64,000 nt of DNA, taken from positions 1-64,000 of the forward strand of contig CAMHJQ010000001.1 in NCBI GenBank assembly GCA_946185485.1, read 5' to 3'. Of the stretch, positions 15,438 to 24,756 are shown piece by piece (the first letter of the stretch is position 1; every line of letters starts with the position of its first letter). Source of the stretch: an uncultured Prevotellaceae bacterium (GTDB lineage Bacteria; Bacteroidota; Bacteroidia; Bacteroidales; Bacteroidaceae). Made by a program: the position numbers and the translations under genes. The notes under the pieces were generated by a model that saw only the letters and a program-made list of their open reading frames with translations, was not told the DNA's origin and made no database searches.

Positions 15438-16880
15438 TTACTTTCCACCGCCGCCAAGGGCTGTGTACAACGATACGACGGACTGCATCTTGTTGAATTC
15501 GGCAGTGGCCTTGTTCAGCTGGGCAGCAAGCAGCTGGTGCTGGGCGGTGAGCACCTCCAGATAGCTGCTACCCCTGCTCTTGTAGAGCAACTTCGTGTCC
15601 TCAACGGCCTGGGCGAGCACCTTGATACGCTGAGTCTCAATCTGTCCGTTGGCATCGTAACCATTGTAGTTGACGAGTGCATTCGACACCTCGTTGCCGG
15701 CCTGCAGGATGGAGTGCTGCCAGACGTTGAAGGCCTGTTCGTACTGCATCTTGCTGACCTTGAGCTTGGTGACCAGTGCACCGCGCTGGAAGATGGGCTG
15801 CGTGAGCGAGCCGAACAGCGTGACGAGCCACTTGCCGGGATTCAGGTTACCATTGGAGTTGGTGAAGGCCGCTGATGCGCCTACCGTGATATTGGGATAG
15901 AACTGCGCACGGGCTGTCTGCACGTCATGGAAGCAGGCGGCGAGGTTCATCTCGGCATTGTGCACGTCGGGACGGTTCTTCAGCAGGGCGACACCGACAC
16001 CGGTGGCAAACTCGCTGGGCAGCGACTGCTCGGCCAGCGTAGAACGGGGAATCTGTTGTCCCTGCTGTCCGATAAGCAGGCTGAGAGCATTCTCCGTGGC
16101 ACGTATCTGGCGACGGAAGTCGTTAGCCTGCGTCTGGATGGACAGATAGGCAGCCTCGGCACTCTGTACGCTGATAGAGCGCACGCGTCCCAGCTCATGC
16201 TGCAGCTTCATCATATCCCACGTCTCCTTGGCCATCTGGCTCATCTCCTTGACGAGGCGCAGCTGCTCGTCGAGCATCAGCAGCGTGTAGTAGGCATTGG
16301 CAATGCCGCTGACCACCTGGGCACGGACTGCCATCTGGTAGTCCTTGTAGCCCAGCAGCTTCATCTGCGTAGAGCGCTTCTGCGACAGGATATTGCCGAA
16401 GAGGTCCAGCGTCCACGAGGCTGCGACGGGTATCGAATAGCTCTTCGTGGTCGTCGACGGGTCGGTATAGAGGGTGGCGATGCTTCCCGTAGGCTGTGTG
16501 CTGCCGATGGAGATAGCCGGCAGGAAGGCCAGCTTGGCGGCCTTCAGCATGGCCTCATACATCTGCACCGTCAGGGCAGCATTCAGCAGGTTGGTATTCT
16601 TCTCCAGTCCTTGCTCGATGAGGGCCTGCAGCTGCGGGTCGGTAAACACCTCGCGCCAGGGCAGGTTGCCGAACGAGGCGGTATCCTGCGGAGCCACGGC
16701 CAATGTATCGGTATCGACTACGGCATCACGGATAAGCCCCTTCGTCTCTACGTCAGGACGCTCGTACTTGTTGTATACGCCGCAACTTGCCAGCATCAAG
16801 CACAGCAAGAGGAGACCCACTCCCCTGCCCCTCCCTAAATGGAGGGGAGTAGATACTTTGTTCCTAAATATTCTATTCAT
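15438..16880 (-). CDS. TolC-family outer membrane efflux lipoprotein
   Basis: A 480-residue outer-membrane-factor protein of the NodT/OprM type. A lipoprotein signal ends in LASC (Cys33). Two OEP repeats follow, with long helices rich in Ala/Gln and internal repeats around LKNRPDVHNAEMNLAACFHD. It forms the trimeric exit duct of the RND pump encoded just upstream. The N-terminal residues 10-24 (STPLHLGRGRGVGLL) are encoded by a palindromic repeat copy (16812-16852), so the signal peptide start is repeat-derived. If Met1 is not used, no other in-frame Met precedes the lipobox usefully. Confidence 0.92.
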   Translation of the reverse strand: MNRIFRNKVSTPLHLGRGRGVGLLLLCLMLASCGVYNKYERPDVETKGLIRDAVVDTDTLAVAPQDTASFGNLPWREVFTDPQLQALIEQGLEKNTNLLNAALTVQMYEAMLKAAKLAFLPAISIGSTQPTGSIATLYTDPSTTTKSYSIPVAASWTLDLFGNILSQKRSTQMKLLGYKDYQMAVRAQVVSGIANAYYTLLMLDEQLRLVKEMSQMAKETWDMMKLQHELGRVRSISVQSAEAAYLSIQTQANDFRRQIRATENALSLLIGQQGQQIPRSTLAEQSLPSEFATGVGVALLKNRPDVHNAEMNLAACFHDVQTARAQFYPNITVGASAAFTNSNGNLNPGKWLVTLFGSLTQPIFQRGALVTKLKVSKMQYEQAFNVWQHSILQAGNEVSNALVNYNGYDANGQIETQRIKVLAQAVEDTKLLYKSRGSSYLEVLTAQHQLLAAQLNKATAEFNKMQSVVSLYTALGGGGK

Positions 16881-16944
16881 ATTGATTTCTATTTAATTGT
16901 TCATTTTATCCCCCTCCATGCAGGGAGGGGTTAGGGGTGGGTCC
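16812..16944. repeat. Inverted pair of GC-rich palindromes, channel start to pump stop
   Basis: Copy A is 16812-16852 (GAGACCCACTCCCCTGCCCC ... GGAGGGGAGTAG). Copy B is 16910-16944 and its reverse complement begins GGACCCACCCCTAACCCC. Each copy has its own CCTCC/GGAGG palindrome, and the two are inverted relative to each other around a 57-bp AT-rich middle holding the channel start codon. Copy B abuts the stop codon of the pump gene. The same pair occurs inside the acyl-CoA synthetase gene at 35.1 kb. Confidence 0.75.
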
Positions 16945-19900
16945 TTACTTTTCTAATTCATAATCCACGGGACGGTGCATATACTGTGCTATCTCGGTAG
17001 ACACGTCGGGGGTCTCGTCCTCACCCTCGAACTTCATGGGACTGAGTTTCTCCTGCAGCGACTGGAAGATGACAAACAGACTGGGCACCACCAGCACCTG
17101 ACACAGCGTACCGATAAGCATACCGCCCACGGCAGCGGCACCAAGCGTCTGGTTACCGTTCTTGCCTACACCCGATGCGAACATCATAGGCAGCAGACCG
17201 ATGACCATAGCCAGCGACGTCATCAAGATAGGACGCAGACGGGCTGCGGCACCCAGGACGGCCGACCACGAGATAGCCATACCCGTCTGGCGGCGCTCCA
17301 GCGCGAACTGCACGATAAGGATGGCGTTCTTAGCCAGCAGACCAATCAGCATGATGAGCGAGATCTGCATGTAGATGTCGTTGGCGTGGCCGAACATCAT
17401 GGTGAACAGGAAGCAGCCAGCCAGTCCGAACGGAACAGAGAGCACAACAGCCAGCGGCAGGATGTACGACTCGTACTGTGCCGACAGGATGAGGTAGATG
17501 AAGATGAAGCACAGCAGGAAGATGACAGCCGTGGTGTTAGAGGCTTTGGCCTCCTCACGCGTCAGTCCTGAGTACTCGTAGGTATAGCCTAACGGCAGGT
17601 AGTCGGCAGCCACCTCCTGGGCAGCTTTGATAGCCTCACCCGTCGAATAGCCGTCAGCCACGGTGGCCGTCACGTTGATGGACGTGAAGAGGTTGAAGCG
17701 GTTGATGTTCGACGGACCGTAGACGCGCTCCATGCGGCAGAACTCTTCGACAGGTGCCATGCCGCCGGGCGTACGTACATAGATGCTGTTGAGCGACTCG
17801 GGCGTCATGCGCGTCTCGGGCGAACCCTGGATCATGACGCGATAGAGCTTACCGTAGGCATTGAAGTTCGACGCATACAGTCCGCCGTAGTAGCCCTGCA
17901 GCGTAGTGAGCACGGTGCTGGGCGATATGCCCGACTGCTTACACTTAGCCACATCGACGTAAAGCATGTACTGCGGATAGTTCGGGTTGTAGCTGGTCTG
18001 TGCCGTCTGGAACTCGGGGCGCTTGTTCAGCTCGGCCAGATAGTCCTTGACGATACCGAAGAACTTGTCGAGCGAGCCACCCGTACGGTCCTGCATGACG
18101 ATGGACACACCGGAGTTGGCCGAGAAACCGGGAATCATAGGCGGTGCGAAGGCCAGAATCTGAGCGTCCTTGATGTGGGCCGTCTTCAGATATATCTGTG
18201 CCAGCACGCCGCTTGCCTCGTAGGGGTTCAGGAAGAAGCGGTAGATGCCGTCGCCCTGCCACAGTCCGCTGAGTTTCCACCAGAATCCCTTCTGGCGCTC
18301 CTCGAACGGCTTGAGCTTGATGATGAACGTAGCCTGGTCGGAACCCGAACCGGCAATGAAGTTGTAACCCTGAATCTGCTCACGGCTCTGGATAGCGGGG
18401 TCGGCAGCGAGAATGCTGTCCACCTGACTGATGACGCGCTTGGTGCGCTCCACCGACGTAGCGGGCGGCATGGAGATGGTACAGAAGAGCGTACCGGTAT
18501 CCTCGTCTGGCACCAGACCAGTCTTGGTGGTAGCCATCGTGCCTATCATGACAGCAATACCGATGATGACCGTCACGATGATGGCTAAGGGCTTGCGCAC
18601 CAGTTTCTGCACAGCGTTCTTGTATTTCTCCGTCGTAGCGTTGAAGGCCGTATTGAACGAAGCATGGAAACGGTCAATCATGGACATCTTCTTGGCGTGG
18701 CCATCCTTGTCGTGCGGCTTCAGGAACACGGCACACAGGGCAGGCGACAGCGTCAGGGCGTTCAGGGCGGAGATGAAGATGGAGACGGCCATCGTCACAC
18801 CGAACTCACGGTAGAACGTTCCCGAGGTACCGCCGATGAACGACACGGGGATGAACACCGAGGCCATAACCAGCGTGATGGAGATGATGGCGCCGGAGAT
18901 CTCGTTCATGGCGTCGATGGAGGCCGTCAGTGCCGACTTGTAGCCCTGGTCGAGCTTGGCGTGGACAGCCTCAACCACCACGATGGCGTCGTCGACCACG
19001 ATGGCAATAGCCAGCAGCAGGGCCGACAGCGTCAGCAGGTTGATGGAGAATCCGAAGATGCTCAGGAAGAAGAACGTACCGACCAGCGACACGGGCACGG
19101 CTATCAGCGGGATGAGCGTCGAGCGCCAGTCCTGCAGGAAGACGTAGATGACGAGGAACACCAGTATCAGCGTGAACACCAGGGTGAACACCACCTCCTC
19201 GATAGAGGCATAGAGGAACTCCGTCACGTCGTAGTTGATCTTATAGAACATGCCCGGCGGCATCAGCTTCTGCTGCTCCTCCAGTTCTTTCTTCACGTTC
19301 TTGGCTATCTCGTTGGCGTTCGAGCCGGCAATCTGCTGCACCATGCCCATAACCGACGGGATGTTGTTGTTCTTCATCGACACCGAGTACTGCTGTCCAC
19401 CCAGTTCGATGCGAGCCACGTCCTTCAGCTTCAGCGTCTGACCGTTGGCATCGCTTGAGATGATGATGTTGCCAAACTCCTCGGCAGTCTTCAGACGACC
19501 GGTGTAGCGCATGGCGTACTCGTACTGCACGTCGCTCTCCTGTCCGAACGAGCCCGGCGCAGCCTCGATGTTCTGTTCGGCCAGCACACCGCTAATGTCC
19601 GAAGGCATCAGGTTGTACTGCTTCATCACGTCGGGCTTCAGCCAGATACGCATGGAGTAGGTCTTCAGACCTGGTGACTGCACGTCACCCACACCCTGGA
19701 TACGCTTGATGGCCGGGATGATATTGATGTTATTGTAGTTCGTCAGGAACTCATCGTCGTAACGGCCGTCAGAGGTCAGCGTAAACATGAGCACCTGCGA
19801 GGTCTGTCGCTTGGTCACCGTCACACCGATGCGCGTCACTTCGGCAGGCAGCAGTGCCTGGGCCTGCGAGACACGGTTCTGCACGTTGACGGCACACATG

Positions 19901-20202
19901 TCGGGGTTCATGCCCTGACGGAACAGCACGGACAGCTGAGCCGAACCGGCACCTGCCGTCGACGTGATATAGTCCATGCCTTCCACACCGTTGATGCTTT
20001 CCTCCAGCGGTGTGATGACGGAGTTCTTCACCGTCTCAGCATCGGCACCGGGATAGCTGGTCCATACCGCAACCGTAGGAGGTGCGATATTCGGGTACTG
20101 CTCGATAGGCAGTGACACCAGCCCGATAAAGCCCAGCAGGACGATGAGGATTGAAATCACCGTCGACAGCACCGGGCGTTTGATAAATGTTGTAAAAGTC
20201 AT
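16945..20202 (-). CDS. RND multidrug efflux pump, inner membrane subunit (HAE1 type)
   Basis: A 1085-residue protein with the AcrB/MexB plan: one N-terminal helix (FIKRPVLSTVISILIVLLG), a large porter loop, six helices, a second loop and five more helices. GMDYITSTAGAGSAQLSV is the N-terminal porter segment. The proton-relay aspartates are in IVVDDAIVVVEAV. GVGKNGNQTLGAAAVGGM lies in the last helices. It exports lipophilic compounds by proton exchange, working with the adaptor and the outer membrane channel on either side in the same operon. Substrates cannot be predicted. Confidence 0.96.
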   Translation of the reverse strand: MTFTTFIKRPVLSTVISILIVLLGFIGLVSLPIEQYPNIAPPTVAVWTSYPGADAETVKNSVITPLEESINGVEGMDYITSTAGAGSAQLSVLFRQGMNPDMCAVNVQNRVSQAQALLPAEVTRIGVTVTKRQTSQVLMFTLTSDGRYDDEFLTNYNNINIIPAIKRIQGVGDVQSPGLKTYSMRIWLKPDVMKQYNLMPSDISGVLAEQNIEAAPGSFGQESDVQYEYAMRYTGRLKTAEEFGNIIISSDANGQTLKLKDVARIELGGQQYSVSMKNNNIPSVMGMVQQIAGSNANEIAKNVKKELEEQQKLMPPGMFYKINYDVTEFLYASIEEVVFTLVFTLILVFLVIYVFLQDWRSTLIPLIAVPVSLVGTFFFLSIFGFSINLLTLSALLLAIAIVVDDAIVVVEAVHAKLDQGYKSALTASIDAMNEISGAIISITLVMASVFIPVSFIGGTSGTFYREFGVTMAVSIFISALNALTLSPALCAVFLKPHDKDGHAKKMSMIDRFHASFNTAFNATTEKYKNAVQKLVRKPLAIIVTVIIGIAVMIGTMATTKTGLVPDEDTGTLFCTISMPPATSVERTKRVISQVDSILAADPAIQSREQIQGYNFIAGSGSDQATFIIKLKPFEERQKGFWWKLSGLWQGDGIYRFFLNPYEASGVLAQIYLKTAHIKDAQILAFAPPMIPGFSANSGVSIVMQDRTGGSLDKFFGIVKDYLAELNKRPEFQTAQTSYNPNYPQYMLYVDVAKCKQSGISPSTVLTTLQGYYGGLYASNFNAYGKLYRVMIQGSPETRMTPESLNSIYVRTPGGMAPVEEFCRMERVYGPSNINRFNLFTSINVTATVADGYSTGEAIKAAQEVAADYLPLGYTYEYSGLTREEAKASNTTAVIFLLCFIFIYLILSAQYESYILPLAVVLSVPFGLAGCFLFTMMFGHANDIYMQISLIMLIGLLAKNAILIVQFALERRQTGMAISWSAVLGAAARLRPILMTSLAMVIGLLPMMFASGVGKNGNQTLGAAAVGGMLIGTLCQVLVVPSLFVIFQSLQEKLSPMKFEGEDETPDVSTEIAQYMHRPVDYELEK

Positions 20203-20205
20203 ATT

Positions 20206-20298
20206 TCTTCATTTCACAATTTGACCATTTTGCTATTTCACAATTGCCGTCGGGCTAACCAATAGACAAATGGCGAAATAGTCAAATAGTCCAATTAA
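20206..20298 (-). repeat. Repeat-built spacer between adaptor and pump genes
   Basis: The plus strand holds ATTTGACCATTTTGCTATTT and, about 50 bp further, an imperfect inverted copy ACAAATGGCGAAATAGTCAA, with further ATTTCACAATT and AATAGTC units. It belongs to the spacer-repeat pattern; no gene is present. Confidence 0.55.
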
Positions 20299-20299
20299 A

Positions 20300-21454
20300 C
20301 TACTTCTTCATTGCTCCCACGATGTCACTGGCGGTCATGGCTTTGGCCTGCTCCTGAATCTTCTGCTGGTAGCGCTCAGGCGTAATGGGGACAATCTCCA
20401 TACCGTCGTTCAACTTGGTGATACCATTCGTCACATACTTGTCGCCTGCCTTCAGACCCTCGGTAACGATGTAAGTGTTACCGTCGTCCTGCGGATCGAC
20501 CTTGATTTCCGTATACTTCACCTTGTTGCCCTCGGTCAGCAGATAGACGAACTTCTTGTTCTGCACCTCCGACACACAAGACTGCGGAATGATGATGGCA
20601 TCCGAAGCCTGACGCGGAATGATGATGTTGCCGGCACCACCGCTCTTCAACTGCTTCTCAGGATTGGGGAAGGTAGCAATGAGCTGGACGGAACCCGTAG
20701 CCTGGTCGATGACACCACTCATACGCGTCACCTTACCCTCAAGGCCATAGACAGAGCCGTCGGCCAGCTGCAACTTGACAGCAGGCAGCGAACTCAGGCC
20801 CTTCTGCGACAGCGCCATGGCTTCCTTCTCGGTCACCGAGAAGTAGACATCCATCTGCGAGATATTGGCCACGTTGGTCAGCACGTTAGAGCCACTCACC
20901 AGGGCACCCTTCTTATACGGCAGCGTACCTACCACACCGGCAGCAGGACTCTTCACAAAGCAGAAACTCAGCATCTCACGGACATTGGCCAAAGAGGCCT
21001 GAGCCTGTGCCAGCTGGGCCTTGGCACTCTCGTAACTGTTCTTGGCTGTCTGCAACTCGTAGTCACCAATCACGCGGTTCTGGTGCAACTGCTGTGAGTT
21101 ATCGTAAGTCAGCTGAGCGGTATTCACACCCTGCTGGGCAGTATTCACAGCAGCCTGAGCCTGGCGCACCTGAGCCTGATAGGTCTCATTGTCTATCACA
21201 AACAGTGTCTGGCCAGCACTGACAGTCTGACCCTCCTTGACGTTAATCTGCGTCAGGAAACCCTGCACCTTCGGACGGATCTCAACATCCTGAACACCCT
21301 TGATGGTAGCGGGATAAGTCGTTTGCATATCAGCACTCGACGTGCCGACGGTGACCACTGGATACTCGTTATCGCCAAAAGTAGGACGGCCACCGCCGCC
21401 GCCACAGGCGACCAACATTGCAGCCAAAGCTGCAAGCATCATCATTTTTTTCAT
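20300..21454 (-). CDS. RND efflux periplasmic adaptor lipoprotein
   Basis: A 384-residue membrane-fusion protein. A lipoprotein signal ends in MLVAC (Cys17), then a Gly-rich linker. The split lipoyl domain carries VEIRPKVQGFLTQINVKEGQTV and FVKSPAAGVVG. A helical hairpin rich in Gln/Ala lies between them (about 95-160). Beta-barrel and membrane-proximal domains end the protein. It links the pump to the TolC-type channel. It is first in the operon adaptor-pump-channel-lpxA, with a promoter box 80 bp upstream. No regulator gene is adjacent. Confidence 0.94.
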   Translation of the reverse strand: MKKMMMLAALAAMLVACGGGGGRPTFGDNEYPVVTVGTSSADMQTTYPATIKGVQDVEIRPKVQGFLTQINVKEGQTVSAGQTLFVIDNETYQAQVRQAQAAVNTAQQGVNTAQLTYDNSQQLHQNRVIGDYELQTAKNSYESAKAQLAQAQASLANVREMLSFCFVKSPAAGVVGTLPYKKGALVSGSNVLTNVANISQMDVYFSVTEKEAMALSQKGLSSLPAVKLQLADGSVYGLEGKVTRMSGVIDQATGSVQLIATFPNPEKQLKSGGAGNIIIPRQASDAIIIPQSCVSEVQNKKFVYLLTEGNKVKYTEIKVDPQDDGNTYIVTEGLKAGDKYVTNGITKLNDGMEIVPITPERYQQKIQEQAKAMTASDIVGAMKK

Positions 21455-21534
21455 CTTTTCTTGACTATTTAAGTTATTATTCGAATTAGCGAATCTATTA
21501 GTTACACCTTGTTAATTATATAGCATTCGGCCTG

Positions 21535-21542
21535 CAAAGGTA
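21535..21542 (-). promoter_or_regulatory. Efflux operon promoter -7 box
   Basis: TACCTTTG on the minus strand matches TAnnTTTG. The leader to the adaptor start is about 75-80 nt. Confidence 0.6.
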
Positions 21543-21617
21543 AGAAAAAAACGACATATACAAGAAAGGGGTTGATTACATTTAACAAACTTTACAGCCA
21601 TTAAACCGTACTTTTCT

Positions 21618-21648
21618 TTTGTTTTTCTCGCATTTTTTCGTACTTTTG
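21618..21648 (+). promoter_or_regulatory. Promoter of the small sigma factor gene
   Basis: TTTG (21618-21621) and TACTTTTG (21641-21648) are 19 bp apart, a full -33/-7 match. The ATG is at 21669. Confidence 0.75.
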
Positions 21649-21668
21649 TCACGAAAAAACAGAATCTC

Positions 21669-22235
21669 ATGGGAAATGACAACAGACAGATGACTGAAAG
21701 GGACGAGCTGGTCACCCGTAACATGGGCTATGTCGTGACCTTAGCCAGACAGTACAAGAGCGACATTCTGACCACCAACGACCTCATCAGCGAAGGCAGC
21801 ATCGGACTGATGAAGGCTGCCGAGAAGTATGATGCACAGCGTGGCAAACCGTTTGTAACCTTTGCGGCGCCCTACATTCGGCGAAGCATTGAGGAGGCCA
21901 TCCGAAAGACAACGGGCGAGGCCCCCGTACTGTCTACCGACGAGAGTCTGCCCGTTGGTTCCAACAACAATTACACGCTCCTGAACGTGCTGGAAGACAA
22001 GGATGCTCCCCAGACGGACCGCAGGGCGGACGAAGGCATACTCTCGGAAGACTTGATACGTGCCGTCGGCATCCTGAACGAACGCGAACAGGCCGTTGTC
22101 AACCGCTACTACGGATTAGGCTATGACAAGATGACCATGGCGGAGATAGGACAAGAGCTTGGTTTCAAACGGGAACGCGTCCGACAAATCCGTGACAAAG
22201 CCGTCAGAAAACTGCGCAAGCACAGCAATCTATAA
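21669..22235 (+). CDS. Sigma-70 family RNA polymerase sigma factor, short divergent type
   Basis: A 188-residue protein with region 2 at about 10-80 (NDLISEGSIGLMKAAEKYD, GKPFVTFAAPYIRRSIEEAI). A linker follows, and region 4 with its helix-turn-helix is at about 135-185 (LNEREQAVVNRYYGL, TMAEIGQELGFKRERVRQI). Region 1 and most of region 3 are missing. In region 2.3 the DNA-melting WW pair of primary sigma factors is replaced by P-Y (FAAPYIRRSI), so it is an alternative factor. It sits 24 bp before a GH95 gene on the same strand and may be co-transcribed with it. No anti-sigma gene is adjacent. Target promoters are unknown. Confidence 0.88.
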   Translation: MGNDNRQMTERDELVTRNMGYVVTLARQYKSDILTTNDLISEGSIGLMKAAEKYDAQRGKPFVTFAAPYIRRSIEEAIRKTTGEAPVLSTDESLPVGSNNNYTLLNVLEDKDAPQTDRRADEGILSEDLIRAVGILNEREQAVVNRYYGLGYDKMTMAEIGQELGFKRERVRQIRDKAVRKLRKHSNL

Positions 22236-22259
22236 ACATAAATCTCAACCCCTAAAACA

Positions 22260-24731
22260 ATGAAGAAACAATTGACCGTATGGGCTTTTTGCCTCTTAAC
22301 CCTAACAGTAACAGCACAGCAACACAAGCTATGGTACGACGAACCTGCACGAAAGTGGCTGAAAGCACTGCCCGTGGGCAACTCTCATCTGGGAGCAATG
22401 GTGTATGGCGGTACCAGTATGGAGCAGATATGGCTGAACGAGGAGACATTCTGGAGCGGACAGCCGCACAACAACAACAGTCCTGAAGCCAAGCAGCACC
22501 TGCAGGAGGTGCGCGACCTGACACTGATGGGACGGGAGGAGGAAGCCCATCAGTTGCTGGACAAGTATTTCTTCCGTGGTCCCCACGGCATGCGCTTCCT
22601 GCCGTTAGGCTGCGTGAAGCTCTCCTTCGACTATCAGAGTCAGACAAAGCCGACCAACTACCGCCGCGAGCTGAATTTGGGTAACGCACTGAATACCACG
22701 ACCTTCAAAGTAGGTGACGTACTTTATGAACGCACAGTCTTTGCCTCGCAAGCTGACAATGTAATCATCGTCCGAATGAGTGCCAGCAGGCCAAGCGCGC
22801 TGTCGTTCACTGTCGGTTTTGACAGTCAGCTGGAGTCGAAAGTGTTCACGGTGTCTGCCCACGAAGGAATCAATGGGACGGTCAACGAACTGGCGGCTGT
22901 TGTCGACGGCGTAGAACAGGAAGGTATCAAGGCGGGACTGAAAGCGGAGTGCCGCATGCTGGTGGAAGCCGACGGCAAACAGGAACGAGGTGCCAACACG
23001 CTGAATGTGACCAATGCCACCACCGCAACACTCTATATCACTGCTGCTACCAACTACGTGAACTACCACGACATCAGCGGCAATCCCGTGAAGAAGAACA
23101 ACCAGACGCTGGCCAGTGTCAAGAGCAAGAGTTACAAGCAGTTGCTGGCAGACCACCTGAAGAAATACCAGGAGCAATACAACCGCGTAAGCCTGAAACT
23201 GGCCGGCACATCGCCGCTGGCCAGTCTGCCTACCGATCAGCGCCTGGCGAAGTTCGACGGCACAGACCTCGACATGGTGTCGCTGATGATGCAGTACGGC
23301 CGATACCTGCTGATATCGTCGTCACAGCCTGGCGGACAACCTGCCAACCTGCAGGGGGTATGGAACGGCAAGAAGAATGCGGCATGGGACTCGAAATACA
23401 CCATCAACATCAATACCGAGATGAACTACTGGCCCTCGATGGTGGGCAACCTCGTGGAGACACAGCAGCCGCTGCTGGCTATGATACGGGACCTGAGCGA
23501 GACTGGTGTCAAGACTGCTAACGACATGTATGGCTGCCAGGGATGGGTGGCACATCATAACACCGACCTCTGGCGCATAGCCGGTCCGGTGGACGGAACG
23601 ACATGGGGCATGTTCCCGACAGGTGGAGCATGGCTGACGACGCATATCTGGCAGCAATACCTGTTTACGGGCGACAAGCAGCTGCTGCGCGACTACTATC
23701 CCGTGATGAAGGGAGCTGCCGACTTTCTGATAGACTACTTGCGTCCGCATCCCGAATATGGCTGGATGGTGACGGCTCCTACCGTGTCACCCGAGCATGG
23801 CCCCGTGGGCAAGAAGACGACGGTGACGGCAGGCTCGACGATGGACAACCAAATTGTCTTCGATGCTCTGAGCCAGGTAGTTAAAGCTGCTCAGACATTG
23901 GGAATCAGCGACGAGGAAACGGCGGTCTACCAAAAGGCACTTGCCCAGTTGCCGCCCATGCAGGTAGGACGCTACGGACAGTTGCAGGAGTGGCTATGGG
24001 ATGGCGACAATCCCAAGGACGAGCATCGCCACATCTCACACCTCTATGGGCTGTATCCCTCGAACCAGATTTCACCTTACTCTTCTCCTGAGCTCTTCTC
24101 GGCAGCTGCCACCACCCTGAAACAGCGTGGCGACATGGCAACGGGATGGAGCCTGGGCTGGAAGATCAACTTCTGGGCACGCATGCTGGACGGCAACCAT
24201 GCCTTCCGCATCATCAAGAATATGCTGACGATGATTCCCGACTCCATCGAGTGGGCTGCCAGCGGTGGCACCTACCCCAACCTGTTTGATGCTCACCCAC
24301 CCTTCCAGATTGACGGAAACTTCGGCTGTGCAGCAGGCGTCTGCGAGATGCTGGTGCAGAGCCATGACGGAGCAGTGCACTTGTTGCCTGCCCTGCCTGA
24401 CGACTGGAAAAGCGGTGAAATAAAAGGAGTACGCGCACGTGGTGGATTCATCGTGAACATCGCATGGCAACGGGGCGCCATCAGTCAGGCGACTGTCCGT
24501 TCTACCATTGGTGGCACGCTGCGCCTGCGTTCCTACGTGCCCCTGCAGGGCAAAGGACTGAAAAAGGCTACTGGTGCCTGTCCCAATGACCTGATGGCAC
24601 CAGCCACCGTCAAGAAGTCCCTGTTGTCGCCAGAACTCAAAGAACTGCAGACAATCCCTTTGCGGACCGTTTACGAGTACGACCTGAGCACCAAGCCTGG
24701 AGGCGTGTATACGCTAAAGATTAAAAATTAA
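22260..24731 (+). CDS. Glycoside hydrolase family 95 (alpha-L-fucosidase type), secreted
   Basis: An 823-residue protein with a signal peptide ending near VTAQQ. The N-terminal GH95 beta domain has WYDEPARKWLKALPVGNSH and IWLNEETFWSG. The (alpha/alpha)6 catalytic barrel has NINTEMNYWPS (about 380) with the two Asn that assist catalysis. The general acid Glu is in SPEHGP (about 510), and the general-base Asp in DGNFGCAAG (about 684). It inverts alpha-L-fucose (or alpha-L-galactose) linkages in host or plant glycans, probably in the periplasm. It lies between the sigma factor and a GH97 gene. No SusC/SusD pair is nearby, so this is not a classical utilisation locus. Confidence 0.92.
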   Translation: MKKQLTVWAFCLLTLTVTAQQHKLWYDEPARKWLKALPVGNSHLGAMVYGGTSMEQIWLNEETFWSGQPHNNNSPEAKQHLQEVRDLTLMGREEEAHQLLDKYFFRGPHGMRFLPLGCVKLSFDYQSQTKPTNYRRELNLGNALNTTTFKVGDVLYERTVFASQADNVIIVRMSASRPSALSFTVGFDSQLESKVFTVSAHEGINGTVNELAAVVDGVEQEGIKAGLKAECRMLVEADGKQERGANTLNVTNATTATLYITAATNYVNYHDISGNPVKKNNQTLASVKSKSYKQLLADHLKKYQEQYNRVSLKLAGTSPLASLPTDQRLAKFDGTDLDMVSLMMQYGRYLLISSSQPGGQPANLQGVWNGKKNAAWDSKYTININTEMNYWPSMVGNLVETQQPLLAMIRDLSETGVKTANDMYGCQGWVAHHNTDLWRIAGPVDGTTWGMFPTGGAWLTTHIWQQYLFTGDKQLLRDYYPVMKGAADFLIDYLRPHPEYGWMVTAPTVSPEHGPVGKKTTVTAGSTMDNQIVFDALSQVVKAAQTLGISDEETAVYQKALAQLPPMQVGRYGQLQEWLWDGDNPKDEHRHISHLYGLYPSNQISPYSSPELFSAAATTLKQRGDMATGWSLGWKINFWARMLDGNHAFRIIKNMLTMIPDSIEWAASGGTYPNLFDAHPPFQIDGNFGCAAGVCEMLVQSHDGAVHLLPALPDDWKSGEIKGVRARGGFIVNIAWQRGAISQATVRSTIGGTLRLRSYVPLQGKGLKKATGACPNDLMAPATVKKSLLSPELKELQTIPLRTVYEYDLSTKPGGVYTLKIKN

Positions 24732-24756
24732 ACACTAAAAACAAATAAGTACAAAG

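Noticed and set aside
18664..19458. Plus-strand open frame of 264 codons opposite the RND pump gene
   Set aside because: Antisense shadow rich in Arg/His/Gln; the minus-strand RND protein explains the DNA.
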